Position numbers and translations under genes: made by a program
The notes under the pieces: model-generated
Database searches by the model: none
What the model saw: the letters and a program-made list of their open reading frames with translations, nothing else
What the model was told of the DNA's origin: nothing
NCBI RefSeq assembly: GCF_010183535.1
Contig: NC_071333.1
Span: 11,220,587 to 11,284,586 of the forward strand
From: Caenorhabditis remanei
Lineage: Eukaryota; Nematoda; Chromadorea; Rhabditida; Rhabditidae
Direction: 5' to 3'
DNA: 64,000 nt
Shown here: one piece after another, positions 51,252 through 63,698 of the stretch
Numbering within the stretch: the first letter of the stretch is position 1
How the letters are laid out: each line of letters opens with the position of its first letter

Positions 51252-52896
51252 ATGCCTTTTTTACAATGGGTTTTGTTCCTATTCTGCCTTGTTTCAATAC
51301 TTATTTATACATTGATAGTTATCACCTTGAAACGCCATAGATCCAACGCTTTGCTTGGCGGATCTTTTTTCCAGATTGTCGAGATGCAGGTATAACCATA
51401 GAAAATGTGATCAAACGCGTACTGGTTTAAACTCAAAAAAAAACCTGTGTGATATTTTTGATCAGGGGAGATCAAAAGATCAAAATGTTTTTTTTTCAGT
51501 ACTACTCGGAAGTGCTTTTCTTTATTGAGTTTTCAATAACAATGAGGTTTCGAAAGTACAGCAGCCTATACACGTTCTTTGAGCCAGATACGGAGCTCAT
51601 TGGAATAATACCTCGATTAGTATCTGGTTTTCATTATTACATTAAAGTAAGAGACTAAATGATTGGCCCATCAAATAAGGTCAAGTTTCAGATAGTTGTG
51701 TACATTGGATATTTGACGTTTGCATTGAACCGTCTAACATCAGCCATAAACATCTCATCCTATAACAGTGTGAATGTTTCAGTATGATAATCACTTCATT
51801 ACTAGAATTAATCTTCTCAAACTATCCATGAGTTCCTCTATGTGACATTTTCAATTTCATGTTGTTGTGCATGATATTCAAGATATGTAGATTAAACTGG
51901 ACTTGACTGTTCGAAATTTCAGATATGGACTCCGCAATTGATGAAAAATGTGAGAATTTTGAAGTGGACAGTTCCGTTATTAGGTGTTATTCCAACACAT
52001 GCTTGGCCTGGTTTTACGTATTGGTTCCTAGTGACCTCTACATCGATTAGATTGACGAACGACTCTTTATCGACAGCTGTATGTTCCAAGAAAAGCTTTT
52101 TTGGTATAAACAAGGTTATTTTCAGCTTGTGGCTTACGTCGACGGAATCTGCTGTCTTGGAACATGTATTTTCTGCATGGTTTGCTATAGTGCAACTTGT
52201 TTTTTAATAAGGAAAAATTGGAAACGTGTTAGGAACGATTCGGTTAGTTTACAACAAGAATATAACATTTTCCGGTGTATCTCCTTGAAATAATTAGTTG
52301 GTGCTATTTAGGTTTTCCGAAAAAATGCTGCCCAGTCAGCGGCTGAACGAAGTTTGCTGGTCTCTGCAATCTTATCTTTTGTTGTCTTGATTCTGAATAC
52401 AGCTGTTCAAGTTGTAACTATTCTTATATCTTGGGGAGGCGCAACAACATTACTTTTCGTTCAAGATCTTTCGTAAGTCACGTTAATTTAATCATCATTG
52501 TTGTTTACTTCTGATTAACAGCTTTTGATATTCTGGCACACTGAACCAGGAACTAAACCGCCCAACAAAAAACTAATACTTTTTGTCACCCAAAACAATC
52601 TTTGGTGCAACGTTTCTCTGAATATGTCCTAATTTCTTTCAGATATCCAATGATTGACTTAATGTACTCTCATTTTCCATGGGCACTATTAGTCACTTCG
52701 GGAGTGTTGAGAAAGCAGATGATATATGATACCAAGATATTCTTACGAACGTAACAATTATCTTTCAAAAAGTGACACATTCCGTTTAAAGATTTTCAGC
52801 GCTTTCAAATTGGATGACGCATCCGTTAACACAATACGAGTAGGACATACGGTGTCTCCGGCGACCCAAAAAACAACAAACAAGACATTGGCTTGA
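51252..52896 (+). CDS. Seven-transmembrane chemoreceptor, Srg-superfamily type (copy 1)
   Basis: Eight exons, 51252-51389, 51500-51646, 51692-51781, 51923-52078, 52126-52242, 52312-52472, 52643-52750 and 52800-52896, give 337 residues in frame. A TTTTTTACAG acceptor lies just upstream of the ATG. About seven hydrophobic spans are visible, starting with LQWVLFLFCLVSILIYTLIV. The late motif YPMIDLMYSHFPWALLVTSG, followed by basic residues, is typical of the last spans of nematode srg/srv-type receptors. Such receptors sit in sensory cilia. The exact subfamily is uncertain. Exon lengths and intron phases match copy 2 at 55236-56863 almost exactly. AATAAA at 52994-52999 follows. Confidence 0.82.
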
Positions 52897-53450
52897 AATT
52901 TGAAATGTGTTCATGACACGGGTTATTACACCAGTGAATAAAAAACTGATTGTGTTTTGTCGATATTTTGGGTGGAACATTATTTTGCTAAAGAATAAAG
53001 TTGGAAAAGCTATCTATTTTTAAACTCCCAGAGGTTTCATAACCATACTACCTTTGTGTGGTGAAATAGAAAAAATATCTCTGATCGATTTCCATATGTT
53101 AATTTCTGTGAAGACACTAATTTGGCCAACACTGGACGTTGCGTTCACATTCATCAAATAGACCTTCCCAAGAAGAGAGATGCACATAATCGTCTCCTTA
53201 GTCTTGTCTTGTCTCGAATGGCAAGGTCTCAATCAATAAAATGACCTCTCCCTCTCATTGATGCTATTCGCCCACATCTCACATTTGCCTTTCTTTTTCC
53301 TCCGCTGCGGAGGCCGTGGTCTAAGTCCACCGCAAAACTCGGCCATCGTCGGTGTTTCATTTTTCTTCGTCGTTTACATTTCCATTTATTTCTTTTTCTC
53401 ACCTATAAAAACAGTTTCCCAAATAATAAAAACGTTTTTTATAGGGAAAA
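52897..53450 (+). promoter_or_regulatory. taf-11 upstream region with TATA-like box and splice acceptor
   Basis: TATAAAA lies at 53404-53410. A TTTTTTATAG acceptor ends at 53444, six bases before the taf-11 ATG at 53451. The acceptor suggests spliced-leader addition. The TATA-like box may be chance in AT-rich DNA. No other gene is seen. Confidence 0.4.
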
Positions 53451-54890
53451 ATGAATGCGAATGATTTGTTTGGTGGTCTCAGTGACAGCAGCGGGAGCAG
53501 TGACGAGGAGGACAATTCTCGAATGATACCGCCAAAACACCAGAATGTGCTTGCCGATTTGGAGTTGAGGTGAGTATTTTCGTAATTAAAACATTTATTC
53601 AATTAATTTCATCCGTTCTAGTGATGAAGACGAGGATCTTGACGAAATTGTCAATGCATCGCAAAACACCAACCGAAACACTTCGAATGTCCAGCAACCT
53701 GTGAAAACTCCTCCAGCACCAAGACCGCCGGTCGTTTTTTCTCTCTCAGATGATGATAACTCTATGGATATGCCGGATATTGATCAAATGATGCAAAAAA
53801 GGAACGCTGCGGCCGCTGCAGCTGCAGCAGAAGCAGCAGAACGAGCTGCGAAAGCTGCTGAGGCTGCAAAAGCTGCCGAAGTGTTAAAAGCTGCAGAAGA
53901 AAAGATTGCTGCGGAAAAAAGAAGGGTAATTAATTGTTCTATCTACTTATTCTAAACGCTGGCTAACAATTACAGATTGAAGCCATGTCGAGACCAGAGC
54001 CATCACGCAAACAACAACGGCTAGACGATCAACCGGGACCCAGTCATGTAAGTTTTGTCTACTACAAAATTAGGAAATCTAACTAGTTTTTCAAAATAAT
54101 AATACCTTCACTGCAATTTTGAATGTTTTCAAAAAACTTTTGAGAAGAGAAAACCAAGAAGTTCATCTGATTTCTTATTTGATACTTCAAATGTCTGAAT
54201 TATTCAGAGATCATACGACATTTGAAATTAACCTAATGCATGAAATTTTCAGTCACGAACTCGAGAAGATAGTTTGCACGATTCGAGCATCTCACTTGAG
54301 AGTTTCGACCTGAGCAAGATCAATGATTCGAAACTACAAGCTTTGATGCATCTTCAAAAAAAGCAAGATGCTGGGTAACAGAGTCAAGACGTACTCCATC
54401 GTCAAATCGTCTTTCATTTTCAGACCTGGCCCATCAAGTCGCCCCGCGCCTTCAGCACCAACAGACCCTGCTAGCCGTGCGGAAGAAGAAAACGAGATTT
54501 CTCGTTTGAAGACTCAACTACTTCTTTCCAACTTCTCGCAAGAGCAGCTTGAACGATATGAGTCATATAGAAGGTTCGATTCAACTAATCGAGTCAAAGA
54601 TTGCTAAATTTTGTTTCAGATCTTCCTTCCAAAAGTCCACGATTCGTCGCTTGATCACTCAGTTCACTGGTGGTGCTAATATTGGTCAAAGTGTTGTCAT
54701 TGCAATTGCTGGATTGGCAAAGGTCTTTGTGGGAGAAGTTGTCGAAGAGGCTCTCGACATTAGAGATCTCAATGAGGAGGAAGCGAAGAAACCTCTGCTG
54801 CCACATCATGTTCGACAAGCTTTCCTTCGCCTTGGAGAACAAGGAAAACTCTATCCACCTCTTGGACCAAAAGCTTCACAAACGGAGTGA
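53451..54890 (+). CDS. taf-11.1: TFIID subunit TAF11
   Basis: Six exons, 53451-53569, 53622-53925, 53976-54047, 54253-54374, 54424-54573 and 54620-54890, encode 345 residues in frame. The C-terminal third is the TAF11 histone-fold domain: LLLSNFSQEQLERYESYRR, then FQKSTIRRLITQFTGG, IGQSVVIAIAGLAKVFVGEV, and the extension LLPHHVRQAFLRLGEQGKLYP. TAF11 pairs with TAF13 inside the general transcription factor TFIID. The N-terminus is acidic, with SDSSGSSDEED and a second DDEDED-like patch, then a long Ala-rich helix encoded by GCN repeats (about residues 118-140). C. elegans has two TAF11 genes; I chose taf-11.1 because hlh-13 is its neighbour there, from memory. Confidence 0.92.
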
Positions 54891-55235
54891 GCTCGTATAA
54901 ACTAAATTCTATAACAGATAAAATGTATTTGACTTCTCTTCCTGATATATTTCATTTGTAATTTGCTGCTGTCGTATAAATTTAATTGATCAAACTTTAA
55001 TACACATTCAGCTGTTCACCTACGTGTCAAAACTTAACAAATTTACATCCGGGAAGTCAGCTTAAAATCACGTGCGGTATTAACTCTACGAGTGTCGAAA
55101 AGAAACAAATCTAATATTCTGAGACATTTCGACGAAGCAAAGATTAGAATTTGGCAGTTAATTGTACATATCGAAAAGAGTGTTTGAAAACACAATCACC
55201 ACTTTTTGAATGCGCATTGCTCATTTTGTTCTGAG

Positions 55236-56863
55236 ATGCCGTTTGAGCAGACACTCCTTTTTCTGTTAGGACTTTTTTCAATACTTTTGTATACATTGAT
55301 AGTTCGAACACTGAAAAAACATCGGAAAACACCTCTACTGGGTGGTACATTCTTTAAATTAGTTGTTCTACAAGTAAGTGCTTTTAAAAGAATTTTAGAT
55401 ATTATCCAAATATTTTCAGTTCTATGCTGAAGCATTCTTTTTTCTCGAATTTTCATTAACAATGCGATTCCGGAAGTATACCGACTTCTATACATTCTTC
55501 GAACCTGGTACTCAATTTACTGGTATTGTACCACGGATAATCTCAGGAGTTCACTACTATATCAAGGTCAGTTTTTTTGAAAAGAATCATAGCATATGTT
55601 AATATGACTAATCTTGTGCTTTCAATTGTTGAGAATATTTTGAATCGATCTTATTCCTTATTAAGATTGTCGTTTACATTGGGTACATTGTCTTCGCGGT
55701 AAACAGGTTGCTGAGTGCTCTAACAGTGTCTACGTACAATAAAGAGAACATTTCGGTTCGTTTTACAACATGACGTTGGTTAAGAGTGGTCTGGTCTGTT
55801 TTGTTCGAAAAAATCTATATTTCCGTAATTACTGGGTTCAGTTTTTTCTGTGATTTGTGTTTGAATACCTGAAGGATTGATGAGAAATGTCACATTTTTA
55901 CTTCCGGCTTTGAAATCTTTGAATCAATTACCAATAAGTAAACTGTTCCATATAATACAGGTTTGGGGACCAACAACAATAATGTGGATATCTATAACAC
56001 AATGGTTCGTTCCCATCTTAGCCATACTACCAACACATGCGTGGCCTGAATTTGACTTTTATCTCGTTATCACTTCTACAGCGATGAGGTTGACCAATGA
56101 TGGTGTTTCTACAGCAGTAAGAGCAATTGTTTACTAAAACCGTAGTATTCAGTCTATTTTCAGTTGATATCCTATATTGATGGATTTTGTTGCTTGGTAA
56201 CGTGTATATTTTGTATATCTTGTTATATCATAACTGGTTTTCTCATTCGAAAAAATTGGAAACGCAGTTCTTCCACTGTGAGATAGATAGGTTCATGCGT
56301 TGTTATTATTTTCACAACTTTTCAGGTTTTCAAAAAAACCAGTACCCAATCGTCAGCTGAACGCGGTTTGTTTATATCCGCTGTTCTATCTTTCTGTGTT
56401 TTGATGTTGAATCTGACGCTTCAAATATTGAAAATAATAATTTCCTGGAATGGGATGACTAACATTTTCGCAGCTTATGATTTTTCGTGAGTTGAAAGAA
56501 GAAAATGTGTCTTGTAGCACTGAACCCAATGATTTATTTTATCCATGTTGTAATTCGTTTTGAAGTGGCAATGCAAGCACCCAGAACAGTCAACAACTAG
56601 AGGTTTATTCCAATTCCAGATATCCGATGATGGACTTAATGTACTCACATTACCCTTGGGTTCTGATTGTGACGTCTTCCGTTTTAAGACGTCAGCTTGT
56701 TTACGACGTGAAGTTACTCATAAGAAAGTATGAAATAGGGTGAGGGAGGGTACACTAGTAATGAGCATGAAATTTCAGTACTTTGAAATTGGATGAAGCT
56801 TCAATGAGCATGGGAAGAGCTGGACAGACGAATGGAGTATCGAAGACTTCACCTGCTTCCTGA
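55236..56863 (+). CDS. Seven-transmembrane chemoreceptor, Srg-superfamily type (copy 2)
   Basis: Eight exons, 55236-55373, 55420-55566, 55666-55755, 55961-56116, 56164-56277, 56326-56486, 56620-56727 and 56779-56863, give 332 residues. It is clearly a paralogue of the gene at 51252-52896: six of the eight exons have equal length, with shared strings such as LTMRFRKY (SITMRFRKY in copy 1), LPTHAWP, FLIRKNWKR and DLMYSHYPW. The first span is FEQTLLFLLGLFSILLYTLI. The ligand is unknown. AATAAA at 56893-56898 follows the stop by about 30 bases. The two receptors flank taf-11, so either taf-11 was caught between the duplicates or the duplication spanned it and one taf-11 copy was lost. Confidence 0.82.
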
Positions 56864-57420
56864 TTTCTTCATAAATGAACTACACGTGTCTCAATAAAAA
56901 CATTTGTCTTGTTTTTTATCTTGAAACAAATCTTCTTCCGACCGATTCCGCGTTTCCTGACTTGTTCATTTTCTTTTTTCGAGTTTCGTTGAATTTCACA
57001 GAATACAGTTGCTTTGATTTTATATTTTACATTGTTAAAAGGCGTGTTACAAATTCTGACATACATTGTTGTTAGAAACAATTTTCGGCATTTATTTCAT
57101 TACTACCCACTGATTTAATAAAACTTTTTTGAAAATTAGCTTAACTTTTGTTCAAACTCAATTACTATTCGAGAAACCTTTTCTTTTTTGTCTGACGAAT
57201 TTTGCTTTGCCTCTTCCTGATGTTTCCTTTCCGCCAGACATCGCGACCCGCCGGCGGTCCGCAATATGTCGTCAAATCTGGTGTGTACACAACTGTGACG
57301 ATTGCGGCACTCTGTCGGGTTTCGCAGACATTTAACGTTCGTCTGCTCTTGTCGGCACTCATTCAATCGATTTTTGTCACTTTCTCACAAATTATGGCTG
57401 AAAAATCATTTATTTCAGGT
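56864..57420 (+). promoter_or_regulatory. Spacer upstream of the TMEM87-like gene, with trans-splice acceptor
   Basis: TTATTTCAG ends at 57418, two bases before the ATG at 57421, a classic spliced-leader acceptor position. The frame is open further upstream, from 57202, but that extension reads through the acceptor and is not preferred. Confidence 0.55.
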
Positions 57421-59694
57421 ATGAAAACCGCCATCTTCTTGCTGGCGATACTAGGCCATGCTGCCGCCAACCTTCTTATGCCCGGTATATACACAGAAGT
57501 TGTGGAGATTCAACAGGGAAAGGTGAGTAACAAGAATATGCTGAGTGCAAAAAAATAGCAATTTTGTTCTAGTATCAACTAATCGGTGTACCACAAGCTT
57601 CTCTCAACGGAACCGTCGTCCAACTGGAATACACATGCGATCCGGACGTGGAACTTGAATTTGATGTAAGTTTTCAGAAAAAGCGAAACTTGGTGGAAGT
57701 GTTTCACACAAATTGTATGTCTAGGTTTACTGGAGCTGCAGCACTTACCATATTTACCGAATAACTAAAAAAAAACTGTCAAAATGTTTCGAAATATTTT
57801 TCCATATGATGTATTTCAGAGGTTTCAATGCATATAACCGATTTCCAGACCGAATATGTGCTTCGCTCCTCGCCATGTGACAAAGAGTTTTTCAACACCA
57901 AGGAAAACGAGAGACGCCAGAACTTGGTAAGAATGGACAATCACCGGAACATCAAGTTAATTGTATTATTATAGGTATTCTACTTCAACGAGACAAACCA
58001 GAATCACATTCCCGACACGTTCGACTACAATGAGATTGTCTACTACAAGTCGCCGATTCAAACCATATCTTGCAAAGGATCTCATGGAAGATTTGTATTT
58101 CCCAGCCCGACTGGACCAATGACAGTGAAACAAGTGACACCAGTGCATGTCGATCGTGTGAAGAGAGACGCTAATGGGCTCGGCTCATTCCATCCAGCTC
58201 AAAGCATTCCACGGGATGGTATATATTACATGATCATCAAGGTAAGCAGGATTTTGAAATAAAATAATTTCCATTTTTCAATTCAGGTGGTCGGAAAGTC
58301 CTTCCCTTTGAATCAAAATGCAAACACCAATGTGACGATTTCGGTGCAATGGAAAGCGCCATATGGATTCCTTTCTGCAATTGACTGGCCACTGCTTAGG
58401 TGAGTTATTGTCAGTTCTAATTGTTTCAACCCAAATTGTATTCCTGAGACGAAATGAAACGAAAGTAACATTTCAGATTCTACAAAATCATGTGTGTATT
58501 TTACTCAGCTCTCGCTCTTATTTGGGTATACTATTGCATCAAGTACTATCGTGATATTCTTCGTATCCAATACTGGATTGGTAAGTGTTATTGGGTTAAG
58601 TTTAGTTTTGAAAATTGGAATTTTCAGGAGCTGTTATTGTTTTGGGAATGGTTGAGAAGGCGTTCTTCTTGTCTGAGTACGCTACCATGAACGACACCGG
58701 ATCGAGTATTGACGGAATCCTCGAAATTGCTGAGATTGTATCTTGCGCGAAGAAGACAATGTCGCGAGTTCTCGTGATCATCGTTACAGTTGGATACGGA
58801 GTTGTGAAACCAAGACTCGGACAAACATTGAATCAAGTGGCTGCTGTCGGTTTGGTATACTTCATCTTCTGCTCAATTGAAGGAATCGCTCGTGTTTCTA
58901 AGGTTGTCAAGTCGTCAAAAAACGTTCAGAATTTGAAAAAGTTTCTTTCAGAATACTGTAGAAGCTACTCGTCAAAAACAGTTTGCCGCCCTTCCACTGG
59001 TCCTCACAGAAATGATTATTTTCTACTGGATCTTCACTTCTCTTGCTGCAACTATCCGTATGCTCCGTCTCAAGAGAAACGATGTGAAGTTGAACGTTTA
59101 TCGTCATTTTGCAAACACCCTTGCCTTTTCGGTATTGGCTTCCGTGATTTTCATGCTTTGGAGTATGATTTATCATATTTTCCCAACATGCCGTGTAGAT
59201 TGGAAAGAACTGTTAGTATCATAGTAGTCGCGTATTTTCACAAAAAGAAATTTTTCAGATGGGTTGACACTGCCTTTTGGCACGTGCTTTTCTGCTTCAT
59301 CCTGATCGTGATCATGATTCTCTGGCGTCCATCACAGAATAACCAACGATATGCATTCACACCACTTTTGGACGACAGTGAAGACGAAAACGATCAAGGT
59401 AAGGGAGTTGACAGCTACAAAGCATCCAATTTGTGCGTCATTTCAGATGAAATTTTCAATGCGTTTGCACCTGGATACGATATTCTGACAGCGAGAACTT
59501 CCGGATCTGGTGCGGAGACTCGCAAACTCCGTGAAGCTGAAAAAGAGCAAGAAAGAAAAGATGAAGCAATCAAAGAGGACTTGAGATGGATTGAAGAAAA
59601 CATTCCAACAACTATTGCTGATACTTTGATTGGTGGTTTGGACGACAATGAGGAAATTGAATCAAAGCAACTGGAAGTTAGCAAGATGCTATAA
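57421..59694 (+). CDS. TMEM87-type Golgi seven-transmembrane protein (GOST family)
   Basis: Ten exons, 57421-57522, 57573-57665, 57849-57926, 57975-58241, 58287-58399, 58477-58580, 58628-58902, 58952-59211, 59259-59398 and 59447-59694, give 559 residues, the usual TMEM87 length. A signal peptide (MKTAIFLLAILGHAAA) precedes a luminal domain of about 200 residues. Seven spans follow, from FYKIMCVFYSALALIWVYY to FWHVLFCFILIVIMILW. The conserved WPLLRFYK entry to span 1 and EIAEIVSCAKKTMSR, then GYGVVKPRLG, are family hallmarks (Lung_7-TM_R type). The cytosolic tail is acidic then coiled. Members act in Golgi trafficking and mechanosensitive or ion conductance roles have been proposed. AATAAA at 59988-59993 lies about 295 bases after the stop. 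Confidence 0.9.
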
Positions 59695-60280
59695 TTCATC
59701 ATTTTATTCCATTTCTTTCATTGATTTGACAAGTTTTGAATTCCATTGATCCTCTTCTCTTCTTTCTCTTTGATTTCTTCTGTCACGTATCTATTTTCCC
59801 CCTTAACCCGTTAGGTGCAATACGGTTAGTCCGTGTGTTCTGCAATTCAAAATTCACGTGGTGTATAGTTTTATACGGATGGTCGTGTATATTTAGACCA
59901 ATTCTCAAAAAGTGTTATTATTATTTTTTGAAATGCCTTCTACTGCTTACATAACTGGAATAATTTATATTATACTGGATTATTGCAAATAAATCTTTTG
60001 CAACTATAGCATTTCATCGATTCACAGGAAGCTGGTTTTTTTGCTATAAAATTGCTTTTATTGTCAGATTTGTTCGATATAAACACATAGTCATACAGCG
60101 TTAGGAAGAAATTCTTAAATTACTCGTGTTTTATCAATCATCAGAGTCGTGTTTAGTGAAAAAATAATGGTGTCCTGACAAAAAAAAAGAGAAAATGTAC
60201 TTATGGCAAGGAAAAAATTAATTCGGAATTGATACACCTAGTTCAAATGTATATTAGCATAATTATTGAAGAAGAATTTT
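59695..60280. other. Convergent 3' region between the TMEM87-like and ZYG-11-like genes
   Basis: The two genes converge here. AATAAA at 59988-59993 serves the plus-strand gene. The rest is AT-rich with no gene seen. Confidence 0.5.
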
Positions 60281-63200
60281 TCATTTCAAATTTTTCGACA
60301 TCCAGCGAGCAAGTTTTTGAATCGGGGCTGATCCAGATGTCTGCAGTTCTTTCCATATCGAATTTCTAGATTTGGCTTTGGACCGTTCAGAAGTCTTTGT
60401 CAGTTTGAGATATTCAGAGAGTGCTTCTTCGTAATTTGTTTCTTGTTGTTCGTCCATATCGTCTACAGGGGCTTTAGTTGAGCGATAATATAGAATCCAG
60501 AACACGCCGAATATCTTGGATTTGAATAGTCTTCTTTTGGGGGAAGTGCTGACAAGAAAGTCCCTGAAAACAATTTTACAAGTTTGATCTATATTCAACA
60601 TAACTTACTCAAAAACATTATAATTTTTCTTTTCAAAATAGATTCTCCAATTGACATAATTTGCAAAAAAGGTAAGATAATTCAGTAGCTTGTGCAATGA
60701 TTCTCTGCTCGATTTGAACCAAATGATATCTTTAATCAAAGTTCTGTTCAGTCTGGAATCCATTTTTTTGGTATGGATATCTTGATGAGTCAAATAGATT
60801 TTTTTCAATATTTCCAGAGCATTGAAGTATCTTATTTGATCCGTTTTGAAATCTTCGGTTGAAATTCCTTCAATCAGAAAAGTCATTAGTTCTTCGTCAA
60901 ATGGAATGTTCTCAAGTACTGGGAGAGATTGAGTCAGGAAACGCAGACACAAATTCAAAAATGTGATATGTTGCTTATCGAGTTTCAATATACTCTTGAC
61001 GCATATTTTAACTAAACCATTTGTAGTTTCAAGTGATGCATCTTTTGTAATATCGTGATCCATTAATGCTGTCCAGATCACACCGTTTTTTACAAAATCG
61101 CTATTATTTTTGTTTGCAACTGTCCAATTCATTAAATTCAGGGTATCCAAGCCAATGTCCATCAGGACAATTTTTTGTTGCTGGGAAAAAAGATTCTTGA
61201 AACGTGCCGTGCATTCAAAAAATTTCTTTGCGTATTTGATCATATCTATTGTTGCGTTGTTGTTATTCAATAGACTTAAGATCGTTTCATAATACTGTCC
61301 GACATAGCCTCTGACGTATTCTGAATCAGGTTGCCGAGGGAGCCAATATAGCAGTTTGACCAAGCTCATTTTCAGAAGAAATGGTTTGAATGGCGATTGG
61401 AATCTTTGAAAACAAGGCTCACAGCTTTCAATTCCTCCTGTTTCTAACGTTTCTATTAGCTCCATATCTTCAATTTGTTCTAGTATCCACGCTGCCATTT
61501 GTGCAATGCTCCGATACCCGGTTGTTTTAATAAAACTCCAAACAGAGATACATGCATCGGTTTTGGTCCAATCAAATGCAGCGGTTAAGCGTAAGAATTT
61601 CTTCAAGATACTTGATGAAAATCTGGGTATCATCACTTTACGGATAGAGCGGCAATAAGCCAGGATAAGCACTGTCATAAACGATTCCTTTATTTCTTCG
61701 TCTTCATTGTTCAAAACGAATGGTTTCCTGAAACAATTGTTTAGAGGTGCCATTAATTCAGAGACCAGAGAACTTACATTATTATTTCTAGATTATGCTT
61801 TTCAAAAAGTATGCAAAATGGCCCTGGTACCGCCACCTTCACCAGAAGTTGGAGACAGTGAACTACATCCATTCTAGCATTTCTGTCTTCTTCTTCTTCT
61901 AATTCTTTAAAAATTTCGAGCAATTTAGTGGCTAATTGTATTGTTTCTTCTTCGTCGCTAATTGCAAATTTATTTTTGCATAAGTTCGATAAACATCTCT
62001 TGACTATGTCGATTATATGATATGGATGCTCTAAATCGTCAACATCGAAAGATGCTACCAAAGACACCAAATGCTTGAAAACACCGCTTCTTGGATGACC
62101 AAGCGATGGAAGCCATAACTCGAATGTGAGCACACACTGATACAGAGAAATATCGTTAACTTCTTCTGCAGCAAGAATATATTCGATGCATAAATCACAG
62201 ACTCGGTTCTTATTTTTTGTGGTTGCATGATTTTGGAAGAACAATTCCGATAATGTTGTCCAAATTGAGCCACAATACACAGGGTATTGATACCCTCCAT
62301 CAACGTATTCTTGTTTTTTGAGCAGTACAGAAAAGATTTCAATAATTATGTTGAAATCTCTCGCCGACATGATTTCCAGTAGTCGTCTTGATTGATAAAT
62401 GCATTCGATGGCTACTTCAATTAAATTATCACAAGACTCATTGTGCATGAATATATTTTGGATCCATTGAAAACATATCCAATACATTTTTCGGGGATGC
62501 TCATCCACTTCACTAATGAGGAGTTCTCGAATTCTCATCATGCTTCGGCGAACTTGTTGAGATCGGAAAGGGTTATAACATTTCTTCATAACTTGAATGC
62601 AATTTTCCAAAGTATGAACAGTCATCAACTGAGCATTCGTCTTCATTTCTTGAATTGAATCATCACAATCAAGTTCAGTATCTGAATTAGCAATCTTCTC
62701 ATTTCGAATGAATAGTATTTCTCTTACCGACGAGATCAATAACTCTCAAATTTTTATGATTTTGATCCAACCAAAGAACTTGTTCAGTGGTTACTTCATT
62801 TCCACAGCACACGATATGTTCAAGTTCAGGCAAATGTTTTCTTGATTCACAGTAAAACTCTACGTTGCTGACATATTCCTCTCTGAAATTAAAATTAACG
62901 TTTTCTATCAAAAAATATAATCCACTCACACGTAACAAGAAATATCGAGGACACGTAGTTTTTTCAACTCGAATAGTCCTTGCATTTGTTCAGAATTGCG
63001 AAACTCAACTCCTGATAGATTGAGTATTTCGAGGTTTTTCATTCGATATATTTCATTAATTGATGTAATTTCCGTCTTTGCAAGTGATAGTTCTTTCATG
63101 TTCTCATACATCTTTGCAAGTTCTTTGAACTGAGAATTATTCAGGTCGCATCCTGTCAGATCGAGAGATTCCAGTTTGGGAAATGTATTGGACATCTGAA

Positions 63201-63698
63201 ATAAAATAACTCTAATAAACTTTTAAACTGACAAAAAACAAAAAACATTTTTAATCCAAGATTCATCGAATTTCACGTGTTTGCCCTCAATGCAAAGATT
63301 GTTCAATTTATCAGAATGATCTTTTCCAATAAGTTTTTTGAGCGTTCCGATAATATCGACATAATACATTCTGTCTGAAAATTATGGTGATATTGCAAAA
63401 GTAACTTTTTCGAAAACTTATGACTTACTCTCAGTGCATGTTGGGCTAGGTGATTGAAAACAATTCATTTGAAACAGTAATTTTAATCTCAGCGTTTTCA
63501 ATTGATGAAATATGACACCTTTCATGAAGTCTTTGTGGACCATCCACGAGTCCAAAGTGATCGCCGTGATGTCCAATGTTTCGTTTATCGTTTTTGCACG
63601 TTTATCGTTGATTGTTTCATTGTTAATGCAAATTTGTCGAAAAATTAAATTGCTTATTTTTTTGTCATTTTCGTGTGTTATTCCGGCTGGATATGTTC
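60281..63698 (-). CDS. ZYG-11-like leucine-rich/armadillo protein, 5' end beyond the window
   Basis: Seven exons are visible, 63698-63429, 63374-63247, 63195-62930, 62882-62728, 62681-61778, 61727-60609 and 60563-60281. All phases agree and give about 1040 residues; the N-terminus lies upstream of 63698, probably beyond 64000. Leucine-rich repeats are clear (LESLDLTGCDLNNSQFKEL, MKELSLAKTEI, LEILNLSGVEF, LRVLDISCYV, LRVIDLV). They are followed by a long all-helical region of armadillo type. This order is that of ZYG-11/ZER-1 proteins, substrate receptors of CUL-2 ubiquitin ligases. The VHL-box region would be in the missing part. The protein seems longer than ZYG-11 itself, so a diverged paralogue is likely. 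The intron at 62682-62727 is only 46 bases and the donor after 63247 is weak (GTTTTT). Confidence 0.62.
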
